Positions 34,264-42,597 are shown, counted from the first letter of the stretch. The stretch: 64,000 nt of DNA from Candidatus Leucobacter sulfamidivorax (GCA_016771945.1 QZLF01000003.1:620001-684000), one strand, 5' to 3'. Translations and numbers: made by a program. Notes: generated by a model from the letters alone, not told the origin.

Positions 34264-34854
34264 GTGGAGCATCTCGACGACCTGCGCCGACTCGGCCCCC
34301 GCCTGCGCTCGGCCAGGCGGGAGCGCGGCTGGACCCTGGAGGAGCTCGCCGACCGGGCGGGCATGTCGACGAGCACGCTCTCGCGACTCGAGTCGGGCAA
34401 ACGGCAGGCGACCCTCGAACTGCTGATGCCGCTCACCCGCCAGCTCGGGATCCGCATCGACGACCTCCTCGATCCGCCCGACCGGGATCCTCGCGTGCGC
34501 GCACGGGCGATCCGTCGCAGCGGCATGACGATCGCGCCGCTCACCCGCGAGGAGTCGGAGGTGCGCGCCTTCAAGATCACCTACCATCCGGGCGCCGCCG
34601 AGGTGCCGCCGAAGACGCATCCGGGGCACGAATGGCTCTACGTGCTCTCGGGCCGCCTCGAACTGCACCTCGGCGAGCGGACGCTCATGCTCGGGCGCGG
34701 CGAGGCCGCCGAGTTCGACACGACGGTGCCCCATCGGCTGCGCGCGCAGGGCGCGCGACCCGCGGAGGTCATCAGCATCTTCAACGCCGTGGGCGAGCGC
34801 CTGCACCTGCACGGCGAGGGATCGACCGGCGGCGAGGCCGAACAGGCGGGATGA
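34264..34854 (+). CDS. XRE-family regulator with cupin domain
   Basis: This 196-residue protein has a helix-turn-helix at about residues 10-65 (ADRAGMSTSTLSRLESGKRQ) and a cupin at about 110-185 with HPGHEWLYVLSGRLELHLG. GTG at 34264 has GGAG seven bases upstream, and the palindrome at 34229-34243 would be coding if an earlier ATG were used; both favour this start. It is related in layout, but not closely in sequence, to the two XRE-cupin proteins near the left edge. Confidence 0.88.
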   Translation: MEHLDDLRRLGPRLRSARRERGWTLEELADRAGMSTSTLSRLESGKRQATLELLMPLTRQLGIRIDDLLDPPDRDPRVRARAIRRSGMTIAPLTREESEVRAFKITYHPGAAEVPPKTHPGHEWLYVLSGRLELHLGERTLMLGRGEAAEFDTTVPHRLRAQGARPAEVISIFNAVGERLHLHGEGSTGGEAEQAG

Positions 34855-34867
34855 GACGCCGGACGCC

Positions 34868-35512
34868 TCAGACCTCCTGGGCGACGCCCTCGCTCAGCAC
34901 CACGAGCTCCGCCGGCACCAGGTTGCGGATCAGCTGGTAGTGCAGCTGCCGGTGCACCTCGGCGAGCCCGGCCTGGTGGATCGGCACGACCACCCGCGGG
35001 GCGACCGCCCGGGCGAAGTCGATGGCGTCGGAGACCTTCATCCACGGCCCGCCGACCGGCAGCAGCAGCACGTCCACGCCGCCCGCCGCCTCCACCTCCG
35101 CCTCGAGCGCATCGCCCGGGTGCCACAGCCGGTCGTCGAGCACGAAGCCCGTGTTCTGCAGCGGCGGCAGATCGGGGTGGATCGGGGCGTGCGGCGAGTT
35201 CGTCGGCCGCACGCGGACGCCTGCCGCCTCGAAGGGCGAGTCGTCGGAGACGAGGCGATCCGCCGGCCTCCCCTCGCCCGCCATCGCGGCGGCCGCGTCG
35301 TTCGCGACGAGGATCGCCGCGGGGTTCGCCTCGCGCAGCGCCGGGAGCCGTTCGGCGTCGACGTGGTCGGGGTGGGCGTGGGTGACGAGGATGAGGTCCA
35401 GGCCGGTGAGTGACTCGAAGCCGCTGGAGTAGGTCCCCGGGTCGAAGAGCGCGGTCGCCCCCGAGTCGGTCTCGACGAGCACTGCGGCGTGTCCGAAATG
35501 GGTGAGCTTCAT
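34868..35512 (-). CDS. MBL-fold metallo-hydrolase
   Basis: This 214-residue protein starts MKLTHFGHAAVLVE and has the metal-binding motif THAHPDHVD (near residue 57), the Asp in WHPGD and VVPIHQAG near the end, as in UlaG/YtnP-like lactonase or hydrolase members. It faces the XRE-cupin gene (convergent, 13-base gap). It follows the cupin/aldolase operon after 80 bases, so it may be its last cistron. The substrate is unknown. Confidence 0.9.
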   Translation of the reverse strand: MKLTHFGHAAVLVETDSGATALFDPGTYSSGFESLTGLDLILVTHAHPDHVDAERLPALREANPAAILVANDAAAAMAGEGRPADRLVSDDSPFEAAGVRVRPTNSPHAPIHPDLPPLQNTGFVLDDRLWHPGDALEAEVEAAGGVDVLLLPVGGPWMKVSDAIDFARAVAPRVVVPIHQAGLAEVHRQLHYQLIRNLVPAELVVLSEGVAQEV

Positions 35513-35592
35513 CGCTTCGTTCTCCTTCGTGTGTGCGGGGATGGGCGGGAATGTGCGGGGTGCGCGCCGGGGTATGCGCGGACGCGCGCGGA

Positions 35593-36285
35593 TCAGATCC
35601 AGGTTCTGGGCCGGGGACGGGGCATCGCGCTCGTCGAATCGCCGAACCCCTCGGTGCGCCCCGTCGCCCAGGCCAGAAGGGCTCTCGGGGACGCCGCGAC
35701 GATCGTGGTCCCGCCATCGGCCGCGGAGGCCTCGAGCCCCGCGAGCTCGGGGCGGACCTCGATGCCGATACCGGCGAGCTCCTCGCCCAGCACGACGGGC
35801 AGCAGCCTCGCTGCGGCGATCGCGTCCTCCTCGGGCAGCTCGTCCCACGGGCGGCCGAGGTCGGCATGGTGCACGACGAGCTGCAGCAGACGACGGCCGG
35901 GGATCGCGCGGATCGACTCGCCCTGCGCCGACCAGTCCCCGACGCCGGCGAGCGCATCCCCCAGACGATCGGCCGAGGCGTGCAGATCGTCGATCAGCAC
36001 CGCCCCGGGGCGCAGGCCCCCCGTCTCCACGTCCCACTGCCGACCGGGGTCGGGCAGCGGCGCGGGGCGGCCGGTCGCCGCGAGCAGCTCGTCGGCCATC
36101 CGGTCGGCCCCGCGCGCCAGATGGGTGACGACGTGTCCGCCGGTGGTGACCCCGCCGAGCACCGAGTGATCCTGGAAGTCGATGTCCAGGAAGTCCCGCA
36201 GCATGTGCTCGAGCAGAGCGCCCGTCTCGCGTTCGACCCCCTCCAGCACGGTTCGCGGCACGGCATCCGTCTCCGTCATGATCAC
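35593..36285 (-). CDS. maleylpyruvate isomerase / DinB-like family protein (mycothiol type)
   Basis: This 230-residue protein has the MDMPI N-terminal pattern, with THLARGADRMADELL and a second His motif LLQLVVHHADLG that would bind a metal. The GTG start at 36285 overlaps the aldolase stop (GTGA) and has AGGAGG five bases upstream; an ATG two codons later is the alternative. Family members isomerise maleylpyruvate with mycothiol or act as mycothiol S-transferases. Position at the end of an aromatic-type operon supports ring-cleavage product processing. Confidence 0.82.
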   Translation of the reverse strand: MIMTETDAVPRTVLEGVERETGALLEHMLRDFLDIDFQDHSVLGGVTTGGHVVTHLARGADRMADELLAATGRPAPLPDPGRQWDVETGGLRPGAVLIDDLHASADRLGDALAGVGDWSAQGESIRAIPGRRLLQLVVHHADLGRPWDELPEEDAIAAARLLPVVLGEELAGIGIEVRPELAGLEASAADGGTTIVAASPRALLAWATGRTEGFGDSTSAMPRPRPRTWI

Positions 36286-37013
36286 GCTTCCCTCCTCGCG
36301 GTCCGAACCAGATAGTCGTAGCCCGCGCGCAGCTGAGCGGGGTTCCACACCTGCTCCCGCTTGAACGCGGTCTCCCGCTCGTCGCTCCAGACCTTGGCGC
36401 CGCCGGCGGCGAGCGCGTCCAGCTCGGTGCGGCAGGCCCGCTCCAGCAGCACCGCGTACATGACGGCCGTCGCCACGTCGGGGCCGACCGTCACCGCCCC
36501 ATGGCTCGGCAGCAGCACGCCGTTCGCCGAGCCGAGGGCCTCCGCGACGGAGTCGCCCAGCTCGTCGCTCGCGATCAGGGGCCCGGTGACCGTGGTGAAG
36601 CGCGGCAACTGCGGATAGGTGAAGGGCACCCCGTCGTGGGAGAGCGGGTGCAGGGGCTCGTCGAGCGAGGCGAAGGCCGCGAGCGCCGGCGCGTGCGTGT
36701 GGACCACCGCCCCGACATCGGACCTGGCCAGGCACACGCGGGTGTGGATCGGGTACTCGATGTGGCGCGGTCCATCGCCCCCGAGCACCTCTCCCGACCA
36801 GGAGACCAGCACGACCCGTCCGGCGTCCATCTCCTCGAAGCCGTGGCCGGCGGCCTTCATCCACACGCCGCGGCCCTGCCGATCGCGCACCGAGGGATGG
36901 CCCCAGACCATGTCGCCGATGCCGGCGGCCCCGAGCGCGGCGCAGGCCGCGACGACCTCGGCGATCTGCTCGCCATCACCGGCAACCGCGTCGCCCGCAT
37001 CGCCGCCGCTCAC
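36282..37013 (-). CDS. class II aldolase/adducin family protein
   Basis: This 243-residue protein has the zinc-site motif VVHTHAPALAAF (near residue 103) and the second ligand in LLPSHGAVTVG. Members are fuculose- or ribulose-phosphate aldolases/epimerases and carboxylate aldolases or decarboxylases in aromatic pathways. The start is GTG 37013 in a GTGA overlap with the ferredoxin stop. Here it would split or decarboxylate a ring-cleavage product. Confidence 0.9.
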   Translation of the reverse strand: MSGGDAGDAVAGDGEQIAEVVAACAALGAAGIGDMVWGHPSVRDRQGRGVWMKAAGHGFEEMDAGRVVLVSWSGEVLGGDGPRHIEYPIHTRVCLARSDVGAVVHTHAPALAAFASLDEPLHPLSHDGVPFTYPQLPRFTTVTGPLIASDELGDSVAEALGSANGVLLPSHGAVTVGPDVATAVMYAVLLERACRTELDALAAGGAKVWSDERETAFKREQVWNPAQLRAGYDYLVRTARREA

Positions 37014-37345
37014 CTGTCGGCCGCGATCCGGCTCGCGAGGGGCGTGTCGGCGCCGACCGGGCCGACGGCCGATGCCCCGCCGGGGCTGCCGAGGGGCTCG
37101 TCGCGCCCCGGCAGCATCTCATCGAAGAAGACCCGGTTGTCCTCGGCCCAGACCGGATCCTGCGGATCGTTCGGTCCGAAGATCGCCGAGACCGGGCACG
37201 CGGTGACGCAGGCGCCGCAGTCGATGCACTCGTCCGGATTGATGTAGCGCTTCTCGACCCCCTCGTAGATGCAGTCCACCGGGCAGACGTCGACGCAGGA
37301 GGCGTCCATCTCGCCGATGCAGGCGTCCGTGATCACGTGCGTCAT
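37010..37345 (-). CDS. fdxA: 7Fe ferredoxin (FdxA type)
   Basis: This 111-residue protein has the FdxA cysteine pattern CVDVCPVDCIYEG, giving a 3Fe-4S-type site, and CIDCGACVTACPV, giving a 4Fe-4S site. ATG at 37345 lies three bases after the reductase stop. It should carry electrons from the adjacent NAD(P)H-ferredoxin reductase to an acceptor oxygenase, though no Rieske oxygenase is visible in the operon. Confidence 0.93.
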   Translation of the reverse strand: MTHVITDACIGEMDASCVDVCPVDCIYEGVEKRYINPDECIDCGACVTACPVSAIFGPNDPQDPVWAEDNRVFFDEMLPGRDEPLGSPGGASAVGPVGADTPLASRIAADR

Positions 37346-37348
37346 GGT

Positions 37349-38395
37349 TCAGACTCCAATCCCCGCCCCGACGGCGCGCGGCAGCTCAGAGGAATGTCCG
37401 GGGAAGACGTCCTCCCCCGGACGCAGCAGCACGGCGATGTTGTTGACGGCCGTCGCCGCCTCGCCGAATCCGACCGCCATGAGGCGGACCTTTCCCGGGT
37501 AGTCGGTGATGTCCCCCGCCGCGAAGACCCGCGGGCGCCCGGTGGACATGTCGGTGCCCACCTCGATCTGGCGCGCCTCGACCCGGAGCCCCCAGCCCGA
37601 GATCGGACCGAGCGCGGCGATGTGGCCGAGGGCGGGGACGACGACCGAGGCGGGGATCGTCTCGAGGAAGTCCTGCTTCGCTCCCTTGACGATCACCTGC
37701 TCGACGGCGGGATCGCCGAGCAGTTCGACGAGCTCGGCCTCCATGATCACCCGCGCCGACGACTCGCGGAGACGGGCGACCGAGCTCTCGTGCGCGGTGA
37801 AACGCGCGCGGCGGTGCACGATCGTGACCGATCGCGCCGTCTCGGCGAGCATGTTCGCCCAGTCGACGGCGCTGTCGCCGCCGCCCACGATGACGACGTC
37901 GTGCTCCGCGTACTCCTCGGCGGGGCCCACCGCGCGGTGGATCCCGCCACCGGTGTAGGCGTCGACCGCGGGCAGCGGCCGCGGCGTGAAGCGGCCGATC
38001 CCGCCCGTGATGAGCACCGCGCCGCAGTGGATCCGGGTGCCGGCGGTCGTGGCGGCGATCAGCGTGCCGTCGGGCTGGTCCTCGAGCGTGGAGCACTCCT
38101 CGCCGAGCAGGATCCGCGGATCGGCGCTCGCCGCCTGCTCCACGAGGCCCGCGATGAGGTCCCGCCCCCGGACCGCGGGGAAGCCCGCGACGTCGTAGAT
38201 GAACTTCTCGGGGTAGAGCGCCGCGACCTGGCCTCCGAGATGATCGAGGCTGTCCACGAGCACGACGTCGAGCCCCCGCATGCCGGCGTAGTAGCTCGCG
38301 AAGAGCCCGGCCGGCCCGGCGCCGATGATGAGGATGTCGGCGTCGATGAGATCGGCGCTGCTGAGATCTGCGTTGCTGAGATCACTGTCGGCCAT
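37349..38395 (-). CDS. ferredoxin-NAD(P)+ reductase, thioredoxin-reductase-like (YumC type)
   Basis: This 348-residue flavoprotein has the FAD motif ILIIGAGPAGLFASYYAG (near residue 21), the NAD(P) motif VVIVGGGDSAVDWA (near 167) and the C-terminal FAD contact VFAAGDITDYPGK. The CxxC disulfide of true thioredoxin reductases is absent, which places it with YumC-type ferredoxin reductases. The N-terminus carries a small repetitive segment (SNADLSSADL) of unknown use. It is paired with the ferredoxin gene. Confidence 0.9.
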   Translation of the reverse strand: MADSDLSNADLSSADLIDADILIIGAGPAGLFASYYAGMRGLDVVLVDSLDHLGGQVAALYPEKFIYDVAGFPAVRGRDLIAGLVEQAASADPRILLGEECSTLEDQPDGTLIAATTAGTRIHCGAVLITGGIGRFTPRPLPAVDAYTGGGIHRAVGPAEEYAEHDVVIVGGGDSAVDWANMLAETARSVTIVHRRARFTAHESSVARLRESSARVIMEAELVELLGDPAVEQVIVKGAKQDFLETIPASVVVPALGHIAALGPISGWGLRVEARQIEVGTDMSTGRPRVFAAGDITDYPGKVRLMAVGFGEAATAVNNIAVLLRPGEDVFPGHSSELPRAVGAGIGV

Positions 38396-38398
38396 GGC

Positions 38399-39412
38399 TC
38401 AGGTCCAGATCAGTCCGTCGGTGAGAGGGCCCTCGCCGACGAGATCGTCGTAGGCGCGCGCCGCGCTCCCGTGCAGCGGCACCGGGGTCTGCCGCATCTC
38501 GGCGGGGTCGAGGGGGTAGCCGAGCGGCGTGTAGTCCTGCGGCATGTGCCGGTACTGGGCTTCGAGCGCGAGTCGCGTCTTGACCATGCACCACGTCGCG
38601 AGGTAGGCGACCTCCGGATCGAGGTCCTCGCGGCAGAGCAGCAGGAAGTCGGAGAAGTCGAGCGTGGTGAGATCGCGCTCGAGCCCGGGCAGATAGCCCT
38701 GCTCGACGACGGCGCTCGGCCAGCCGAGACGGGCAAAGCCCTCGATGGCCGCCTCGCCCCACTCGAGGTAGCGCACGGGTCGCCGCTCCGCGATCCGCTG
38801 CCACGCGGGCATCATGACCGCCTCCTGGATCAGCACGTTCGTCCTGCCCGTCGCGAAGGCGTGCACCAGCGGGAACGGCCGCTCGTCGTAGACCAACTCC
38901 GCTCCCTCCGCTCGCAGCAGTTCGGGATCGGCGCCGGCCAGCTGCAGGCCGTGGTGCGCCGCCAGGCCGATGGCGTTGATCCCGTCGTCCTGGGAGGTGG
39001 CGATGACGAGCTCGGAGGCAACGCCCGCGAGGTCGCCGACGGTCTCCGGCGGCAGCGCCGCGTCGACGACGACGACGAGCCGGTCCCGGTGGGCGATCTT
39101 GCCGAGCGCGCGCAGCCACGGCAGCGGCGGCCGCGCGTGCGGCCCGCTGCCGTCGAACAGCAGACGGGCCGCCGCCGCGGGGGTGGCGAGCGCGATGTCG
39201 ACGTCGCCGGCCTGCAGCGCGTTGATCGCGTCGATCCCGCCGCGGCCCGCGTGGATCGAGAACTCCGACCCCTCGGGCGCGCGATCGCCGATCTCCTGGT
39301 TCAGCCAGCCCGCGATGCGGGTGAGATTCGCCTGCCCCCAGTCGGCCTTGAAGCGCAGCTTTACCGGCTTCGACAGCCGGGGACCGGCGGTGGGCGTCTG
39401 CATCGGGGTCAC
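38399..39412 (-). CDS. TAXI/NMT1-like binding-protein-fold protein without export signal
   Basis: This 337-residue protein resembles TAXI-type or NMT1 periplasmic binding proteins (IHAGRGGIDAINALQAGDVDIALATPAAAA near residue 55). However, it has no signal peptide or lipobox: it begins with about 20 polar residues and goes straight into the first strand. It starts at GTG 39412 in a GTGA overlap with the upstream small gene and ends three bases before the reductase. A cytosolic ligand-binding or catalytic role within the pathway is inferred. Its function is not recognised. Confidence 0.7.
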   Translation of the reverse strand: MTPMQTPTAGPRLSKPVKLRFKADWGQANLTRIAGWLNQEIGDRAPEGSEFSIHAGRGGIDAINALQAGDVDIALATPAAAARLLFDGSGPHARPPLPWLRALGKIAHRDRLVVVVDAALPPETVGDLAGVASELVIATSQDDGINAIGLAAHHGLQLAGADPELLRAEGAELVYDERPFPLVHAFATGRTNVLIQEAVMMPAWQRIAERRPVRYLEWGEAAIEGFARLGWPSAVVEQGYLPGLERDLTTLDFSDFLLLCREDLDPEVAYLATWCMVKTRLALEAQYRHMPQDYTPLGYPLDPAEMRQTPVPLHGSAARAYDDLVGEGPLTDGLIWT

Positions 39413-39675
39413 GCCGGCATCGCGTCGAGGGTGGCCTTGTCCATTGCGTACTGGACCTCGGTCACCGTGTCGACCGGCCAGCCGATGCGGTCGAACTCGT
39501 CACGGACCGCCTGCTCCGACTCGCCCTCGTAGACCGTGACGATGTAGCCCTGGTCGAGGTTGATGAAGCACTGCTGGAAGGTCGCGTGCGTATACTGCTT
39601 GATATCGGGGACGTACGAGGCCACCTCCGCGGGATCGAGTGCGGGGGCCTGGTGGACGCTGACGAACGTGGTCAT
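39409..39675 (-). CDS. small DUF4242-like protein
   Basis: This 88-residue protein has the ferredoxin-like layout of DUF4242 (nickel-binding SCO4226-like): a first strand FVSVHQAP, a middle strand INLDQGYIVTVYEGESEQAVRDE and DRIGWPVDTVTEV. ATG at 39675 follows AGAGA at reasonable distance. It is translationally coupled to the TAXI-like gene. A metal-chaperone or substrate-handling function is possible but not shown. Confidence 0.65.
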   Translation of the reverse strand: MTTFVSVHQAPALDPAEVASYVPDIKQYTHATFQQCFINLDQGYIVTVYEGESEQAVRDEFDRIGWPVDTVTEVQYAMDKATLDAMPA

Positions 39676-39745
39676 GGTGTTCTCTCTTTCGTGGTGTCGC
39701 GGTTGCGCGGCGGGCGGCATCGCCCACCGTGCGATGGGCAGTGGA

Positions 39746-40288
39746 TCAGGCGGATACGGGCTCGGCCGACCAGCCGAGGCGCTCAAGCGAGATCTCCTCG
39801 GCGACCGTGCCGCAGGCGCTGCAGGTGCGGTGCTCGAGATCCTCGTTGAAGCGGCGGGCGAGCTCGGCGTAGATGGCCGTGGCCTCGACCTCGAGATCCT
39901 GCTGCCACTCGAGTCGATCGAGCTCGCCGCCGCACTGCTCGCAGGCGAAGACCGCTGCGCGGTACGCGGGGTCGTTGCCGATGAAGCGGATCAGCACGCT
40001 CTCCTCCTCCGGCTCCAGCCGGTGCGGCGTACCGGCGGGCACGTAGACGTGGTCGCCCGGGATCATCGGCCAGTAGTTCACGTTCGTGTCGCGAAGCCGC
40101 ACTCGCGCGCGACCCGACATCAGCGCGATGACCGTGTCCTCCGCGAAGGCGAGGTAGAAGGGCTGCGTCTCGGTGTTGCGCGAGAGCGTGATCTGCGGAT
40201 CCACGTCCACCGGCATGACCGGCACGTCGGCGTAGTTCCCGATCTCCTTGGCCGCGTCGAAGGCCTGCAGCATGCGTCGACGAGCCAT
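39746..40288 (-). CDS. cupin protein, 3-hydroxyanthranilate 3,4-dioxygenase-like
   Basis: The 180-residue protein has the cupin core (MIPGDHVYVPAGTPHRLEPEEE) and a C-terminal rubredoxin-like pair CEQCGG and CSACGT, the layout of bacterial 3-hydroxyanthranilate dioxygenase. It should be an iron-dependent ring-cleaving dioxygenase or a relative. Its ATG (40288) shares one base with the stop of the preceding gene. The Cys pairs probably hold a second iron. Confidence 0.78.
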   Translation of the reverse strand: MARRRMLQAFDAAKEIGNYADVPVMPVDVDPQITLSRNTETQPFYLAFAEDTVIALMSGRARVRLRDTNVNYWPMIPGDHVYVPAGTPHRLEPEEESVLIRFIGNDPAYRAAVFACEQCGGELDRLEWQQDLEVEATAIYAELARRFNEDLEHRTCSACGTVAEEISLERLGWSAEPVSA

Positions 40289-41037
40289 CAGCCCTGCGCT
40301 CCCTTCGCGGCCGCTTCGAGGGAGCGGTACGCCTCGTTCGCGATCCTGGTCTTGTCGTAGAAGACGTTCCAGCCCCACGGCATCTGATCGAAGATGTAGT
40401 TCTCGTGGCCGCACTCCTGGCAGGTCCTGCCCTCCTCGGAGTTGCGGATCTTCACGAACTCCTGGCTGCCCCACATCGTCGAGAACTGCAGGAACGGATC
40501 CCCCTCCTGCCCGCCGAAGGCGGTGGGATCGTAGTCGGGCGCGCCTTCCGGGGCCGAGGCGTACTCGAGCTTCACAAGCTCTTGCTTGCATTTCTCGCAC
40601 TTCGCCGAGAGCGCCTCGCGCTGACCGGCCTCGCTCGATTGGCGCTGGGTGATCGTCGCCAGCATGAAGGCGCCCTCCTTCTTCTCGTCGCGCAGGAAGG
40701 AGTTCACGCCGTGGAAGGGCTGGGTGGCCATCAGGGACCCGGTCGCGATCATGCCCTCGTTGCAGCCCCACGCGACGAGCAGCTCGGACACCGTGTTCCA
40801 GTGGAAGAAGTGCCCGTGAGTGCGATCCGGCCCGCCGTAGAGCACGGCGCCGCAGGGCACGATCGCGCCGGCCCCGTCGTAGGGGAAGATCGGCATCAGC
40901 TGGGCGTTCGACTTCGACATGCGCTCGTACACGCTCACCTTGAGAGGCTCACGGGGCCCGCTCGGCGGCGGCACGTGCCGGCTCCTCGTGATCTCGGGCA
41001 GCGCGACGGTCGTCGGGCTGTCTACAGCGGTCGTCAT
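40288..41037 (-). CDS. cupin-like protein with two CxxC pairs, first gene of the operon
   Basis: This 249-residue protein contains PCGAVLYGGPDRTHGHFFHWNT, a likely cupin strand pair with His ligands, and two Cys pairs, CEKCKQE (near residue 160) and CQECGHE (near 212). It resembles the dioxygenase-like protein encoded next, so the two may form a hetero-oligomer with one active and one structural subunit. ATG at 41037 has AGGAG seven bases upstream. I do not recognise a named family. Confidence 0.65.
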   Translation of the reverse strand: MTTAVDSPTTVALPEITRSRHVPPPSGPREPLKVSVYERMSKSNAQLMPIFPYDGAGAIVPCGAVLYGGPDRTHGHFFHWNTVSELLVAWGCNEGMIATGSLMATQPFHGVNSFLRDEKKEGAFMLATITQRQSSEAGQREALSAKCEKCKQELVKLEYASAPEGAPDYDPTAFGGQEGDPFLQFSTMWGSQEFVKIRNSEEGRTCQECGHENYIFDQMPWGWNVFYDKTRIANEAYRSLEAAAKGAQG

Positions 41038-41069
41038 GAGATCTCCTTTGATCGATGAATGTGTCACAA

Positions 41070-41088
41070 TACGGAACACTTATCCGTA
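41070..41088. promoter_or_regulatory. palindrome in the catabolic operon promoter, proximal
   Basis: TACGGA (41070-41075) and TCCGTA (41083-41088) flank 7 bases, 33 bases before the first gene of the operon. Position and symmetry suit a regulator such as the nearby IclR protein. Confidence 0.45.
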
Positions 41089-41164
41089 AATTGACAACAG
41101 CTTAACTCTCGGTCGCCGGCATGGCAAGGCTCGGATACGCGCGAATTCGCCCAGAAATGCGCCG

Positions 41165-41179
41165 ATTCATCAGATGAAT
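41165..41179. promoter_or_regulatory. palindrome in the catabolic operon promoter, middle
   Basis: ATTCATC and GATGAAT flank a single A (41165-41179). It lies between the proximal and distal palindromes and may be an additional regulator or promoter element. Confidence 0.4.
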
Positions 41180-41211
41180 GGCGGATATGACACCTCGAAG
41201 GCGGGGGAATT

Positions 41212-41233
41212 TATTGACAGCGTGCTGTCAATA
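41212..41233. promoter_or_regulatory. 22-bp palindrome, probable MarR operator
   Basis: TATTGACAG (41212-41220) is perfectly inverted at 41225-41233 (CTGTCAATA) around four bases, 15 bases after the MarR stop codon. TTGACA/TGTCAA half-sites are typical of MarR-family operators. Repression of the 41037-35593 operon is the likely outcome. Confidence 0.65.
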
Positions 41234-41247
41234 TGCGCGTGAGGTGC

Positions 41248-41718
41248 TCACTCCTCGTCGCGCTGCAACCGGGATCGGTGCTGCAGCAGTCCGCGCAGAC
41301 GGCGGAGCCGGCGCATCGTCTCGACGATCTCGTCCTCGGTGAGGATCTCCTCCATGCGGGCGGTCCACTCGGAGCGCCAGTGCGCGATCGCCTGGTCGTA
41401 GGCGGCCTCGCCCTCGACCGTCAGCACGACGAGGCGCGCCCGGCGATGCTTGGGGTTGTCGCGGAACTCGATGAGCCCGGTCGACGACATCTCGTTCGCC
41501 AGGCGCTGCACGGCCTGCCGGGTGAGCCCCATGTTCCGCGCGATCTGGGCCACCGTCAGCGGGGTGGCGGAGAGCGCGACGGCGCCGAGCACGAGCCAGC
41601 GCGCGCTGGTCAGACCGAAGTCCTTCACGGCAGCGTCGCCCACCGCGATCAGACGGTCGTTCAGACGGAATACCTCGAACACCAGCTCATCGATCGCCCG
41701 GGTCTCTCTGTTCAGCAC
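41248..41718 (-). CDS. MarR-family transcriptional regulator
   Basis: This 156-residue protein has the winged-helix core with LTVAQIARNMGLTRQAVQRLANEM as recognition helix region and the wing DNPKHRRARLVVLT. The start is GTG 41718. It reads in the same direction as the catabolic operon, with three palindromes between. MarR proteins often sense aromatic carboxylates, in agreement with the predicted pathway. Confidence 0.92.
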   Translation of the reverse strand: MLNRETRAIDELVFEVFRLNDRLIAVGDAAVKDFGLTSARWLVLGAVALSATPLTVAQIARNMGLTRQAVQRLANEMSSTGLIEFRDNPKHRRARLVVLTVEGEAAYDQAIAHWRSEWTARMEEILTEDEIVETMRRLRRLRGLLQHRSRLQRDEE

Positions 41719-41811
41719 CCGTCAATCGTCCCACAGCGCCGGATGCCGCCCCACCGGGCATCGGTGATGAGCGCGATCCCCTCGCAGGAGCGGACGGATC
41801 CCGGATCCCGC

Positions 41812-42597
41812 TCACCCGAGGACGTCGGGGAACTCCTCCCCGAGCGACCGCACCTGCTCGGCCGACGTCCTCATCCACGCCTCGTCACCGCGGGTCCGGG
41901 GAGCGGTCACCGACACCGCGGCGCGGGCGCGCCCCTCCGGATCGCGCAGGACGATCCCGATGGCGCTGATGTCGGGCTCGCACTCGCCGAAGTTGGTCGC
42001 ATAGCCCCGCGCGCGGATGAACTCGAGCTCGGCGAGCAGGTCGATCCTGCGCAGCGGCGCGCCCCGGGAGCGGCCCCCGATGACGGCGTCCGGGAAGATC
42101 GCGGCGATCTCGTCCTCCGGCAGCTCCGCGAGCAGCGCCTTGCCCGAGGCGGCGGTCTGGGCCGGCAGGTTCCATCCCGCCCGGCTGGGGGTGCCGTCGC
42201 CGCGATCGCTCTCGATGCTGTCCAGGCACAGCACGTGGTCGCCCTGCAGCACCATCAGGTGGGCGGTCTCGCCGGTGGCCTCGGCGATCCGATCGAGCAG
42301 AGCCCTGGCCCGGGTGCGCAGATCGCTGCGCTGCGCCGCTGCGAGGCCGATGCCCGCCAGGGCCGGCCCGGGACGGTACGCGCGCGAGGCCGGGTCCTGC
42401 TCGACGAAGCCGTAGGCCGCGAGCGTCGCCAGCAGCCGATGGACGGTGGAGCGCGAGACGCCGAGCTCCCGCCCGGCCTGATTCACGTGGATGTCGGCGC
42501 CGCGCGCGAACATCTGGAGCAGCTCGAGCGCCTTCGCGACGGATCCGACGACCCCGGCGGGTCGGCCGTCGGGGGAATCCGCGCCCTGATCATCCAT
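41812..42597 (-). CDS. IclR-family transcriptional regulator
   Basis: This 261-residue protein has an N-terminal winged helix (GRELGVSRSTVHRLLATLAAYGFVEQD, about residues 30-70) and the C-terminal effector domain with TAASGKALLAELPEDE and YATNFGECEPDISAIG. ATG 42597 is chosen, as upstream codons are unrelated. IclR proteins commonly control aromatic catabolism, so it may co-regulate the downstream operon with MarR. Confidence 0.92.
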   Translation of the reverse strand: MDDQGADSPDGRPAGVVGSVAKALELLQMFARGADIHVNQAGRELGVSRSTVHRLLATLAAYGFVEQDPASRAYRPGPALAGIGLAAAQRSDLRTRARALLDRIAEATGETAHLMVLQGDHVLCLDSIESDRGDGTPSRAGWNLPAQTAASGKALLAELPEDEIAAIFPDAVIGGRSRGAPLRRIDLLAELEFIRARGYATNFGECEPDISAIGIVLRDPEGRARAAVSVTAPRTRGDEAWMRTSAEQVRSLGEEFPDVLG

